NCBI GenBank assembly: GCA_964651495.1
Contig: CAZYWP010000027.1
Location: 1 to 27,922 of the forward strand
Length of the DNA: 27,922 nt
Reading direction: 5' to 3'
DNA from: CAZNVB01 sp964651495
Lineage (GTDB): Bacteria > Acidobacteriota > Aminicenantia > Aminicenantales > UBA8522
Of this stretch, positions 7,025 through 15,245 are shown piece after piece. Position numbers and translations under genes: made by a program. Numbering within the stretch: position 1 is the first letter of the stretch; each line of letters opens with the position of its first letter. The notes under the pieces were generated by a model. The model saw only the letters and a list, made by a program, of their open reading frames with translations. It ran no database searches and had not been told where the DNA came from.

Positions 7025-8494
7025 ATGGACCTGCAAACGATCGTCGACCAGATCAACAGCTACGTTTGGAGCATCCCTCTGGTTGTGCTTTGCCTGGGAG
7101 CGGGGGTCTATTTCTCCATCCGGACCCGTTTCCTTCAAGTGCGGCTGATCAAAGACATGGTCGGGCAGCTTTTCCAAGGCCATTCGTCCAAGAGAGGCGT
7201 GTCCTCGTTCCAGGGATTCGCCATGGCCCTGGGGGGGCGCGTGGGGACTGGAAATATCGCCGGTGTGGCCACGGCCATCGCCTTCGGCGGCCCGGGCGCC
7301 CTCTTCTGGATGTGGATGATCGCTTTCCTCGGCGCCGGGTCCGCCTACATTGAGTCGGCCCTGGCTCAGGTTTGGAAAGAGGAAATCGGCGGCGTCTACC
7401 GGGGAGGGCCGGCTTATTACATCGAAAAGGGCCTGGGCCAGAAATGGTACGCCGTCCTTTTCGCGTTGATCACTATTCTTTCCTGCGGAATCCTTCTGCC
7501 GGGCATCCAGGCCAACAGCATCGCCGTCGCCTTCCACAACGTCTATCGTCCCCTGACGCCCGCCCTAACCGGCATCGCCTTGACCGCGCTCCTGGGGCTA
7601 ATCATTTTCGGCGGCGTCAAGCGCATCGGCAAGGCCGCGGAGTTAATGGTTCCCTTTATGGCCATCGGCTACGTCCTGATGGCCATCATTATCATTGTTC
7701 TCGATTTCAAGCGGGTGCCGTCCATGCTGGCGCTGGTCGTGAGTTCGGCGGTCGGCAGGAACGCCGTGTTCGGGGGCATCGTCGGCTCTGCCATCAGCTG
7801 GGGGGTCAAGAGGGGCATCTTTTCCAATGAGGCCGGGCAGGGAACAGGACCGCAGGCCGCGGCCGCGGCGGAGGTCGCCCATCCGGCCCAGCAGGGCCTG
7901 GTCCAGGCTTTTTCGGTCTACGTGGACACTCTGTTTGTCTGCAGCGCCACCGGATTTATGATCCTGCTCACGGGAACCTACAATGTCAGCGACGGACATG
8001 GCGGCTATCTGGTCAACAACCTCCCCGGGGTAGAGGCAAGCCCTGTCTGGACGCAACAGGGGATCGACACCCTTCTCAGAGGGTTCGGGGGCCATTTCGT
8101 CGCCATCGCCCTCTTCTTCTTTGCTTTCACGACGCTCATGGCCTATGCCTTTTACACCGAGTCGAACGTCGCCTACCTGTTCAAGGCCAAGAGCAAGATT
8201 ATGATCCCGCTGGCCCGCGTTTTCCTCTTGGCTATGACCTTCTTTGGCGCCGTGCGCACGATCCGGTTGGCCTGGGCGCTGGGTGACGTCGGCGTGGGCC
8301 TGATGGCCTGGCTCAACATCATCGCCATCCTCCTGCTGACCAGGGCCGGGCTCGCCACCTTGAAAGATTACGAAGCGCAGCGAAAAGGCGGCCGGCCTCT
8401 GTGTTTCGACCCCAAAAAACTGGGGATTCGCGACGCCCCACTCTGGGACACCATCCGCTGCCGGAGCCAGTCCGAGAACGGCGAAAAATCCTGA
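7025..8494 (+). CDS. AGCS family sodium (or proton):alanine/glycine symporter
   Basis: A 489-residue polytopic membrane protein of the alanine/glycine:cation symporter family, which imports alanine or glycine with Na+ or H+. ATG 7025 is chosen because GAGGA at 7013-7017 lies seven bases upstream; GTG 7019 is possible but its spacing is too short. Family hallmarks are the N-terminal YFSIRTRFLQVR segment, ALGGRVGTGNIAGVA with the following FGGPGALFWMW, the GPAYYIEKGLG loop, and the central KRGIFSNEAGQGTGP motif. About ten hydrophobic segments are visible. It is transcribed from its own promoter, converges on the glycoside hydrolase gene 46 bases away, and is not co-operonic with the rnf genes. 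Na+ coupling is typical for the family but is not shown by the sequence. Confidence 0.95.
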   Translation: MDLQTIVDQINSYVWSIPLVVLCLGAGVYFSIRTRFLQVRLIKDMVGQLFQGHSSKRGVSSFQGFAMALGGRVGTGNIAGVATAIAFGGPGALFWMWMIAFLGAGSAYIESALAQVWKEEIGGVYRGGPAYYIEKGLGQKWYAVLFALITILSCGILLPGIQANSIAVAFHNVYRPLTPALTGIALTALLGLIIFGGVKRIGKAAELMVPFMAIGYVLMAIIIIVLDFKRVPSMLALVVSSAVGRNAVFGGIVGSAISWGVKRGIFSNEAGQGTGPQAAAAAEVAHPAQQGLVQAFSVYVDTLFVCSATGFMILLTGTYNVSDGHGGYLVNNLPGVEASPVWTQQGIDTLLRGFGGHFVAIALFFFAFTTLMAYAFYTESNVAYLFKAKSKIMIPLARVFLLAMTFFGAVRTIRLAWALGDVGVGLMAWLNIIAILLLTRAGLATLKDYEAQRKGGRPLCFDPKKLGIRDAPLWDTIRCRSQSENGEKS

Positions 8495-8540
8495 GGCGGA
8501 AGTCCGAGGGCAAAATAATAGCGGGTGAACACCTGGATCA

Positions 8541-11500
8541 TCAACCGGGGCGCTGCGTCCGCAGGGTGACGGGCCCGAGGAGGCCGGACGGGAGCAGGGC
8601 CGAGTCCTTGCTGAAATGCCTCCACGTCGTGAAGGCGTAGCGGCCGGGCACAGGATGTGGCTCTCCCTTGAGAAGCCAGTCCGGCCAGCGCAGGAGGCGG
8701 CCTCCGGCGTCGAACTCGGCGTCGGGCGGCAGCTGTTCATCTCCGATGAGCCGGTTGGGCCAGAGGTTGGCCACGGCGATCTCCAGCCGGTTGGCTTTCG
8801 GCTTTGTGGCGGCCGTGATGTCCACCCGCCAGGGGGCGCACCAGGCGACGCCGAGGTCGCGACCGTTAAGGCTGACTCGGGCGATGTTCTTCACGATGCC
8901 GAGGTCGAGCCATAAGCGGGGGCCTGTGCTGCGGCCGGTTTTAGCGCTGCCTTCCGCCGTAGCGGGGAGGTCGAAAGTCTTGCGGTAAGTTGCAACGCCG
9001 GAGTAGAACTTGATTCCCTCTTCGGGCCGCTGGCTCCAATCCTCAAGAGCAGAAAACGTGACCTTCTCCGGTCCGCCCCATTTCGGGTCGAACGCAACTT
9101 CCCACGGACCGCTCAGCTCGGCCGCTTCATCTAAGCCCGGGAAATTCCGGCCCGCCTGTCTGACTTCAGTGGCTGGCTTGCGGAAGACGACGAAGAACGA
9201 TTGATGCGGCTCGAAACGGAGCGGCACGGACGTGCGGCCATTCTGCATGGTGAACTCGGGGAGGTCGCGAACCTCGCCCGTGATCGCGTCCCAGAGTTCC
9301 GGGCACTTGCCGTTTACCCGGAAGGCGCAGTCGGCTGTCAGGAGGCGGTCTTCGGGGTTGGCGATGAAATAAATTTCGACTTCTCCGTCTTTCCGGTGGG
9401 TGTAGCGCAGCCCCGCGTCCGATTCGAAGTCCGGGGGCAGGCCCATGCCCTCCAATACGGCGGCAACCCTGCTGAAATCGCCGTACTGATCCGGCTTCGA
9501 GAGGGGAGGAGTTCCCTCGTTCCAGGTGGCCCTGACCGGCGGGACCGGTTCCGGCGCAGCGTCGAGTCCGTCCCGTGAAAGCTCTAAGCCCGAGCCAGGC
9601 CCACGCTCCCAGACGACGCGCCCCTTTCCGAATCTGTGTTCCGTGACGAGTTTACCGTCGCAGTCGTCCCACAGATCCTCGGCGAGCGTCTTGACCTCGG
9701 CATCACAGCCGGGATAGCCGGAGAGGCTCGGCGACTTGCGCGGGCGGGGCCCGATGACCGTCGCCCCGCCAGCGACGAGCTCCCTGACCTTGCGCAGCAG
9801 AGAAGGCGTCATTGTCTTTCTGTCCGGAAGAACCAGCAGGCGGTAGCTCATGCCGTCGGGCAGGACGAGCCGGCCGTCCTCGACCGACATGCGCGCGAGC
9901 AGCGTCTCCGGCGCGCAGCCGTCGAAGTTGTAGCCGAGGCGGTCCGGCGGGTCGCCGCGGGTGGCCGACGCCGGGGCCCGGAAGACGTGCGGCGCGCCCT
10001 CGGCCGCCAGGTAGCAGACGTCCGCCACGGGGAGCCCCTGACGGAGCATGAATTGGCAGCGGGCGAGGTAAGCGTGGTAGGCGGGCGCCATGTCCCACCA
10101 TGTCTGAGTTCTTTCCCAATGGACGCCGTAAGGCCCCATGGTCATCCCGGGTCGGAGGCCGGGCCAGGGCTGGTGCTGGTAGCGATGGAAAACGAACCGG
10201 TTCACGCCGGCGCAAAAGGCCCAGTCGCCCAGCGCCTTCAGCGAGCCCGGATGGGCCTGCCATCGTTCGGAATCGCTCGACGTAAACGCCTCCGCCGCCA
10301 CGACGCGCCGCCCGCAGGTGTGGGCCAGGCTGGCGGCCTCGATGACACTGTGGAAGGTATTGAAGCCGTAGAGCCAGAACTCGCCCATCGGGACGTCGGC
10401 GACCGTGCCCAGGCTCATATCGGCGCACGGCGTCATGTCATAGGGCTCGATGGAAAGTCCGAAACCGCGCCGGCCTCCGATCTCCTTGAGATGCTCTGCG
10501 TGGTTCTCCACGATCAGTTCCTGCACCGTCTGGCGCAGGTCCCAGAGGAAGCGCTCGGAGACTTCCAGGCTATTCACCACACGGCCCGTTACAGCAGGCA
10601 GGTAGCGCAGGAGGCCGTACCCGCGGCGGCGGCGGAATTCATCGCTGAAGGAAGACGTCCAATTCTGGGCGCCCATCTCCCAGCTGTCGATGTGCAGCAT
10701 GGTCCAGCCGCTTCCGGCGGAGCTTCGGCGCGGGCCGATCTCATTGAGGAGAGCGCCGATGAAGGCGTCGAAGTGCGCGTCCAGCGCGGCTTTATCCAGC
10801 TTGTCGCACTCGAGGCCCAGGCCGGGAACGGGGGCGGGACGCGTGTTCGCACCGGTGCTTGTGCGGCCGAAGCGCAGAATGGCCCAGGCGCCCTCCGGCA
10901 CATCCCAGGCAAGCCGTCCGTCGGCCGAGAGACGGTCGGAAAGGTCGAGGATAAGCCCCGGCTCGATTGCCGCACCCGGCGGGAGCTCGGGATAATCTGC
11001 GGGCGCGGGCAGGAAGGGCTTTACCCCGGGCTGCGAGGAATACGGCGCCCGAACATAGAGCGCTTTCTCGTCGATGTCCGCGAGCCGCGAGTTGCCCTTC
11101 GGCGTCGGGAACGCCAGCACGGCGACATCGCGGTAGAAATCGTCTTTCGCCCTCTCCAGGTCCGGGGGGAGAAGCCCGTCACCGAAAAAGGCGGGGCGGC
11201 GCGCCGGACGGGGGAGCAGCCCGTCGAAGCGCCCCGGCCCGGTGACTTCGGTGGCGCTGGCGACGATGTGCTGCATGGACTGCTCCGGCTTGACCCACGG
11301 CCCGCCGCTGCCGGTCCAGCCGGGCCCGGAGATGAGCGTGACCTCAAGCCCCAGCCGCTCCGCCTCCGCGACGACATGCTTGAACAGCCGCCGCCACTCG
11401 GGGCTCATGAACTTCACCGGCCCCTGCGGAAGGCCGACATTGACCTCCATGATGATCATCCCGCCGATGCCGGCGCGCTTCATCGCTTCCAGGTCCGCGC

Positions 11501-11702
11501 TGATCCCCTCGCGGCTCAGGCTGCCGTCCATCCAGACCCAGTAGACCCATGGGCGGGCGGAGTCCGGGGGGGTCAAAAATCCCTGCTCCAGGCGCTCGGC
11601 GGGACCGCTGACACAGGCGGCGAGCGAAATGCCGAGCGCAAGAGCACATAAGGCCGCAAGATATCTCTTGGCAGAAATAATTTTTGTTTTCATGATCGTC
11701 AT
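8541..11702 (-). CDS. Glycoside hydrolase family 106-like lipoprotein (alpha-L-rhamnosidase type)
   Basis: A 1053-residue surface or periplasmic enzyme. The N-terminus has a lipoprotein signal, a hydrophobic stretch ending LAAC with Cys30. GGGAG six bases before ATG 11702 fixes the start. The body resembles GH106: RPWVYWVWMDG near residue 50, then TIM-barrel motifs including MEVNVGLPQG, ISGPGWTGSGGPW, HIDSWEMGAQNW (Glu342), SIEPYD (Glu419) and VVAAEAFTS (Glu471). These acidic residues are candidates for catalysis. A C-terminal beta-sandwich (about 850-1045) has ELSGPWEVAFDP, an ATYRKTF strand and the VSLNGRDLGVAWCAPW motif of GH2-type sugar-binding domains. GH106 members remove rhamnose from pectin or other glycans. 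A related uncharacterised GH family is possible. Its own promoter separates it from the upstream apbE gene. Confidence 0.85.
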   Translation of the reverse strand: MTIMKTKIISAKRYLAALCALALGISLAACVSGPAERLEQGFLTPPDSARPWVYWVWMDGSLSREGISADLEAMKRAGIGGMIIMEVNVGLPQGPVKFMSPEWRRLFKHVVAEAERLGLEVTLISGPGWTGSGGPWVKPEQSMQHIVASATEVTGPGRFDGLLPRPARRPAFFGDGLLPPDLERAKDDFYRDVAVLAFPTPKGNSRLADIDEKALYVRAPYSSQPGVKPFLPAPADYPELPPGAAIEPGLILDLSDRLSADGRLAWDVPEGAWAILRFGRTSTGANTRPAPVPGLGLECDKLDKAALDAHFDAFIGALLNEIGPRRSSAGSGWTMLHIDSWEMGAQNWTSSFSDEFRRRRGYGLLRYLPAVTGRVVNSLEVSERFLWDLRQTVQELIVENHAEHLKEIGGRRGFGLSIEPYDMTPCADMSLGTVADVPMGEFWLYGFNTFHSVIEAASLAHTCGRRVVAAEAFTSSDSERWQAHPGSLKALGDWAFCAGVNRFVFHRYQHQPWPGLRPGMTMGPYGVHWERTQTWWDMAPAYHAYLARCQFMLRQGLPVADVCYLAAEGAPHVFRAPASATRGDPPDRLGYNFDGCAPETLLARMSVEDGRLVLPDGMSYRLLVLPDRKTMTPSLLRKVRELVAGGATVIGPRPRKSPSLSGYPGCDAEVKTLAEDLWDDCDGKLVTEHRFGKGRVVWERGPGSGLELSRDGLDAAPEPVPPVRATWNEGTPPLSKPDQYGDFSRVAAVLEGMGLPPDFESDAGLRYTHRKDGEVEIYFIANPEDRLLTADCAFRVNGKCPELWDAITGEVRDLPEFTMQNGRTSVPLRFEPHQSFFVVFRKPATEVRQAGRNFPGLDEAAELSGPWEVAFDPKWGGPEKVTFSALEDWSQRPEEGIKFYSGVATYRKTFDLPATAEGSAKTGRSTGPRLWLDLGIVKNIARVSLNGRDLGVAWCAPWRVDITAATKPKANRLEIAVANLWPNRLIGDEQLPPDAEFDAGGRLLRWPDWLLKGEPHPVPGRYAFTTWRHFSKDSALLPSGLLGPVTLRTQRPG

Positions 11703-11749
11703 TGACTGCTCCCGTTTGAACCCTAAAACCGCGCTCTCGATATGGCCAA

Positions 11750-11779
11750 AATATATTTCCGGCCGAGGATCGATGTCAA
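11750..11779 (-). promoter_or_regulatory. Sigma-70-type promoter for the GH106-like gene
   Basis: On the minus strand, TTGACA (11774-11779), an 18-base spacer and TATATT (11750-11755) lie about 48 bases upstream of the start. The DNA further upstream (about 11787-11835) is strongly AT-rich, includes TTAATTAA at 11794-11801, and could act as an UP element. The 160-base gap holds nothing else recognisable. Confidence 0.65.
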
Positions 11780-11862
11780 GCCAACGGACTTATTTAATTA
11801 ACTGGATTAGTGATATTTTTTCTGGTGAATAAAAGAAGTCTCCGACCGCGATTCCATACGGG

Positions 11863-12798
11863 TTATTGCACAAAAGAGGCGCCGTATGTTTTCCCCAGCA
11901 GACAGTACTTCCCCTTTTCGTCGACGATGATGGCTCCGTAATCCAGGTACTTGCCGAGTAATTCCTCAGGCTTGAGGTGGACGAAGACGGCGGTGGAGAG
12001 GGCGTCGCAAATCGTCGTCTCCGGCCCGACTATGGTGACACTCTGCTTGCCCCGCGCCGGGTAGCCGGTCTTCGGGTCGAAGATGTGGTGATAGCGGACG
12101 CCGGACTCTTCGAAATATCTCTGGTAGTCTCCCGATGTGGCCGCTCCGACTCCGGAGATGTTGAACACGCCGAAAAAGCCTTCCCCGCGCGGGCTCTTGA
12201 TGCCGATGCGCCAGGGCTTTCCCTCCGGGTTCGTCCCCCAGCAATAGAGGTCGCCGCCGGCGTTGATGAACCCGTTCTTGATCCCGCGGCCGAGCAGGGC
12301 TTTGGCGGCCAGGTCGACGCCGAAGCCCTTGGCGATCCCGCCCCAATCGAAGGCCATCCCGGCAGGCACGCTGAGGCGTCCGTTCTCGACGGTGATCTTA
12401 TCCATGCCCACGTGCTCGAGCTCGGACTGGATTTCTTCGGCTGAAGGCAGGCGGTTCGTGCCCCCGTGGAATCCCCAGAGCCTGGAAAGAGACCCGACCG
12501 TGACATCGAAGGCTCCCCCGGAATCAAGATACAACTGCTTCGCCGGGCCGAAGAGCTCGATGACCCAGAGGGAAGAATAATCCTCTGCTCCGGGAGCGAA
12601 AGAGGCTTCGACCCGGGAAAAAATATCGCTGATCTCCTTTTCCAGGCTCTTGTATTCTTCAGCGCCGCAGCAGAGGTTGATGTCGCAGACCGTATCGAAG
12701 AAAAAAAGCGTCGAGGAATGCCAGTTTTTCCTCCCGGCGCACCCCGCGCTCAAAAGAAGGGCGATCCCGAGCCCGTAGAGATATCTCTTCGTCCTCAT
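11863..12798 (-). CDS. apbE: ApbE-type FAD:protein FMN transferase (lipoprotein)
   Basis: A 311-residue enzyme that transfers FMN from FAD to a threonine of target proteins such as RnfG and RnfD, outside the cytoplasmic membrane. Its N-terminus is a lipoprotein signal with LSAGC (Cys20). Family features are FFFDTVCDI near the start of the mature protein, SGGAFDVTVGSLSRLWGF, DWGGIAKGFGVD, INAGGDLY, ATSGDYQRYF, the YHHIFDPKTGYPA histidine segment and ICDALSTAVF, the Mg-binding region. The stretch between the first helix and SGGAFD looks shorter than usual and lacks the normal SxxxxLN step. ATG 12798 follows the NusG_II gene stop after 4 bases, and the ribosome site is weak, so translation is probably coupled. 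It is the last gene of the rnf operon, which supplies its probable substrates. Confidence 0.93.
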   Translation of the reverse strand: MRTKRYLYGLGIALLLSAGCAGRKNWHSSTLFFFDTVCDINLCCGAEEYKSLEKEISDIFSRVEASFAPGAEDYSSLWVIELFGPAKQLYLDSGGAFDVTVGSLSRLWGFHGGTNRLPSAEEIQSELEHVGMDKITVENGRLSVPAGMAFDWGGIAKGFGVDLAAKALLGRGIKNGFINAGGDLYCWGTNPEGKPWRIGIKSPRGEGFFGVFNISGVGAATSGDYQRYFEESGVRYHHIFDPKTGYPARGKQSVTIVGPETTICDALSTAVFVHLKPEELLGKYLDYGAIIVDEKGKYCLLGKTYGASFVQ

Positions 12799-12802
12799 GG
12801 CT

Positions 12803-13438
12803 TTACCCGGTGGTTGTATCCCATGCCCCGCGGCCCGGAATCTCCATGATGAAACGATGCGGCGCGCAGATGATTCTTTCCCCGGCCGCAGAGACCGGCG
12901 GTGAGGAAAGGCAGATCTTCCGGGCGCAGTTCGAGCTCACCACGCGGGCAGCGCCTTGAGCGACCCGGACCGAGATCTGGCCACCTCGGGCCGGATAGTC
13001 GCGGGTCCCGCTGCCGCTGAGCGGAAGCCTGTCGATGATCTGCCCGTCGACCTTGATGATGGCCTCTGTTCCCTGCCTGCCGAAGCTCCGCGGCCGGCCG
13101 AGATCGATAACCGTCAACCGGTCGGACGGGCTTTCACTCTGCATCCGTCGCCAGAGCGAAGCCAGCTCGGGGCGGCGGAAGTCGATGACCCGGTCGTTCA
13201 GCGTGGCCGTGAACGACGGCAGCTGGGATTCTTGTATTCTTGCCGACCGGAGGCTCGGTTCTTTTGTCTTGCTGAGCCCGAGGCGCCGCAGTTCATCGAG
13301 AAGGAGAGGGACATATCTCTCCGGGTGGTCGGAAATCACATACAGAGATCCCTCTCCCGCGCTCCGTTCTCCGGCCCCCGTCAGGGGCAGAATAAAGGCG
13401 GGAGCGATCAGTATCTTGACAAAATTACGTCGGTTCAT
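12803..13438 (-). CDS. Tat-exported protein with C-terminal NusG domain II
   Basis: A 211-residue protein. ATG 13438 has AGGAG six bases upstream and is preferred to the TTG at 13456. The N-terminus MNRRNFVKIL followed by a hydrophobic run fits a twin-arginine signal (RRxFxK). Residues from about 30 to 120 form a region I do not recognise. Residues from about 124 to 201 match NusG domain II as found in stand-alone NusG_II proteins near Rnf and ApbE genes: the AIIKVDGQIIDRLPL strands, a Cys171-x4-Cys176 pair and the IICAPHRFIMEI strand with Cys191 and His194. The gene overlaps the RseC-like gene by 14 bases and precedes apbE by 4. A role in maturation or redox handling of Rnf is inferred from context. 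It is not a transcription factor of the NusG/RfaH type, because the NGN domain is absent. Confidence 0.8.
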   Translation of the reverse strand: MNRRNFVKILIAPAFILPLTGAGERSAGEGSLYVISDHPERYVPLLLDELRRLGLSKTKEPSLRSARIQESQLPSFTATLNDRVIDFRRPELASLWRRMQSESPSDRLTVIDLGRPRSFGRQGTEAIIKVDGQIIDRLPLSGSGTRDYPARGGQISVRVAQGAARVVSSNCARKICLSSPPVSAAGERIICAPHRFIMEIPGRGAWDTTTG

Positions 13439-13871
13439 GGTCGGCTCCTTTACCAATGACTTCCCGAATCACCGGATAGAGCGGTTCTCGGCGGGCGCGC
13501 CGGGAATAAAGAAAAAGCCCCAACCCGCCGCCGGCCAGGCCCAGCGCCACTCCAAGGATACCAGAAACGGAGGTCGGTGTGTGGAAAATCTGCGATGCCA
13601 GGCTGCCGAGTCCGAGTCCGGCCAGGGCGGAGGCAAGCAGCAGGCCGAAAATGCGGATCGCCTCCTTGTTGTACCCCGACTCCGGGATTTCGACGCGGAC
13701 GGCGTCCCCGGGGCGGGCCTGGAGCGGGTTGAGGGCCGTCATCATTCCGTCCGTCCCCGTGCTTCCCTGGCAAAGTGCCTGGGCGGCGCAATCGCAGCAC
13801 GCCGTTTGCGGTCTGACCTTGATGCGGGCCAGGCCGTTGTGGATATCGATGACCAGGGCTTCATCTATCAC
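13425..13871 (-). CDS. RseC/MucC-like SoxR-reducing-system membrane protein
   Basis: A 148-residue protein. The start is GTG 13871, with AGAGGA six bases upstream; the frame is open further up inside rnfB, but that part is not conserved-looking. It overlaps the end of rnfB by 11 bases. The N-terminal cytoplasmic part has the family layout: a MIDEALVIDIHNGLARIKV strand pair, then cysteines 25, 26, 28 and 34 (CCDCAAQALC), then a small beta domain (GDAVRVEIPE). Two membrane helices follow (about 75-95 and 103-122), ending in a basic tail. RseC proteins work with Rnf-type (Rsx) complexes in reducing SoxR in enterobacteria. No soxR is visible here, so it more likely serves the Rnf complex itself. 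Confidence 0.85.
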   Translation of the reverse strand: MIDEALVIDIHNGLARIKVRPQTACCDCAAQALCQGSTGTDGMMTALNPLQARPGDAVRVEIPESGYNKEAIRIFGLLLASALAGLGLGSLASQIFHTPTSVSGILGVALGLAGGGLGLFLYSRRARREPLYPVIREVIGKGADHEPT

Positions 13872-14673
13872 GATTGATCCTCTTGATTCGGCCAATAGCG
13901 CCCGTCGGGCACCTGTCGAGGTCGCCAAGACTTTCCCGGGGGATTTTGATTTCATCGACGATTTTGGCCAGGAAGTTATCCATGATGATAGCGTCGGGGA
14001 AATCCCGGACACAAATATTGCAGGCGATACAGGCGTTGTCGCAGACCTTCCTGGCCACGGGTCCCCGGTCGTGAGACCGGCAGAAAACCAGGGCATCTTC
14101 CGTCGCCGGATGAAGCTCCATGATGTTCCGTGGACAGGCCTCGACGCATTTTCCGCAGGCCGTACACCTGTCCTCGTAAACGATGGGGAGCCCGTCTTCT
14201 CCCATCGCCATGGCGTCGAAAGGACAGGCGCGGACGCAGTCGGCTAGGCCGAGACAGGAATAGGTGCACAGCTTATTGCCGCCCATCAGGTGGGCGGAGC
14301 GGCAGCTCATGATCCCCCGGTAGACCCCGCGAGGCTTAGCGGCCTGCCAGGTCCCCCGGCAGTGGACCCGGGCGATCTTTTTTACCACCTGACCGGCGCT
14401 CAGCCCCAGGATATCGGCGACCCGGCGGGCGACCTCTTCGCCGCCCACCGGACAGGATTCCGGCAAAGCCCTCCCGCTGACCATGGCCTCGGCCAGCGCC
14501 CGGCAGCCGGCGAACCCGCAGCCGCCGCAGTTCGCCTGGGGGAGGACTTCGGCGACGACCTCGAGGCGCGGGTCTTCCGGGACCTGAAGCTTCTTGTAGG
14601 CCAGGACGAGTCCGAGGGCGAAGAGAAGCCCCAGAACTGCCATGGTCAGGACGGGAATGAGGACATCCGTCAC
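13861..14673 (-). CDS. rnfB: Rnf electron transport complex subunit B, with a degenerate terminal ferredoxin module
   Basis: A 270-residue iron-sulfur subunit that takes electrons from ferredoxin. The start is GTG 14673, overlapping the rnfA stop by 4 bases (GTGA). One N-terminal membrane helix (about 5-25) is followed by the Fe-S domain ANCGGCGFAGC...SCP (Cys49, 52, 57, 74). Next is a 2[4Fe-4S] module with Cys136, 140, 146, 150 and Cys170, 173, 176, 180. The second ferredoxin module is degenerate: Cys215, 218 and 221 remain, but the fourth position is Phe225. The following motif keeps only Cys255 (RCPTGAI) and has lost its CxxCxxC. The reading frame is intact, and no shifted frame restores cysteines. 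Family and position are certain; the cluster loss is discussed as a finding. Confidence 0.96.
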   Translation of the reverse strand: MTDVLIPVLTMAVLGLLFALGLVLAYKKLQVPEDPRLEVVAEVLPQANCGGCGFAGCRALAEAMVSGRALPESCPVGGEEVARRVADILGLSAGQVVKKIARVHCRGTWQAAKPRGVYRGIMSCRSAHLMGGNKLCTYSCLGLADCVRACPFDAMAMGEDGLPIVYEDRCTACGKCVEACPRNIMELHPATEDALVFCRSHDRGPVARKVCDNACIACNICVRDFPDAIIMDNFLAKIVDEIKIPRESLGDLDRCPTGAIGRIKRINRDR

Positions 14674-15245
14674 TTGATCATCCCCGAAAACCCGAGAAAG
14701 GCGAGGGCCATGATCCCGGCCACGATCAGGGCGATCGGCGCTCCCCTGAGCGGCCCGGGCACGTCCGCCAGGTCAAGCTGCTCCCTGATCGCCGCCATCA
14801 GGACGATGGCCAGGGTGAACCCGATGCCCGCGCCGACTCCGAAGACGACGGTTTCGGCGAACCCGTATTCTTTGAGAGAGGCCAGCAGGGCCAGGCCCAT
14901 GATGGCGCAGTTGACCGTGATGAGCGGAAGGTAGATCCCCATGGCCTGGTAGAGCGGAGGGCTGGTCTTGCGGACGAACATCTCGACAAGCTGGACGAGG
15001 GAGGCGATGACCAGGATGAAGGAGACGATCTGGAGATATGGTATCCCATAGGGAATCAGAATCCAGTGGTTGATCGCCCAGGTGACAACGGCCGTCAGAG
15101 TGAGGACAAATGTCACGGCAACGCCCATGGAGAGAGCCGAGTCGATTTTTTTCGAGACGCCCAGGAAGGGACAGATGCCGAGAAAATAATGGAGCACGAA
15201 ATTGTTGATCAGAATCGCGGAGACAAGAATGAGCAGGAGGTTCAT
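14670..15245 (-). CDS. rnfA: Rnf electron transport complex subunit A
   Basis: A 191-residue integral membrane subunit, the typical length. ATG 15245 sits in the rnfE stop (ATGA overlap); the upstream frame extension is a shadow. It begins MNLLLILVSAILINNFVLHYF and has the FLGICPFLGVSKK loop, with about six membrane helices. RnfA is homologous to NqrE and, with RnfE, forms an inverted-topology pair around a membrane [2Fe-2S] centre in Rnf/Nqr. The conserved cysteine of GICPFLGVS in the first half and VNCAIMG in the second half are both present, as expected for that centre. Confidence 0.97.
   Translation of the reverse strand: MNLLLILVSAILINNFVLHYFLGICPFLGVSKKIDSALSMGVAVTFVLTLTAVVTWAINHWILIPYGIPYLQIVSFILVIASLVQLVEMFVRKTSPPLYQAMGIYLPLITVNCAIMGLALLASLKEYGFAETVVFGVGAGIGFTLAIVLMAAIREQLDLADVPGPLRGAPIALIVAGIMALAFLGFSGMIK

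Noticed and set aside
7643..8740. 365-residue open frame on the minus strand
   Set aside because: It lies across the AGCS symporter gene and runs past its end, with low-complexity charged sequence and no motif; the symporter is unmistakable.
9636..11651. 671-residue open frame on the plus strand
   Set aside because: It is antisense to the GH106-like gene. Long antisense frames are expected in GC-rich coding DNA, the product is Arg/Gly/Pro-rich with no recognisable motif, and the opposite strand has clear domains and a promoter.
13861..13990. Frameshift as a cause of the missing RnfB cysteines
   Set aside because: Codons were read directly: the frame runs without break into the correct C-terminus, and the shifted frame I checked restores no CxxCxxC.
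13872..14096. N-terminal extension of the RseC-like frame into rnfB
   Set aside because: The added sequence is a shadow of rnfB, while GTG 13871 has a ribosome site and begins the conserved part.
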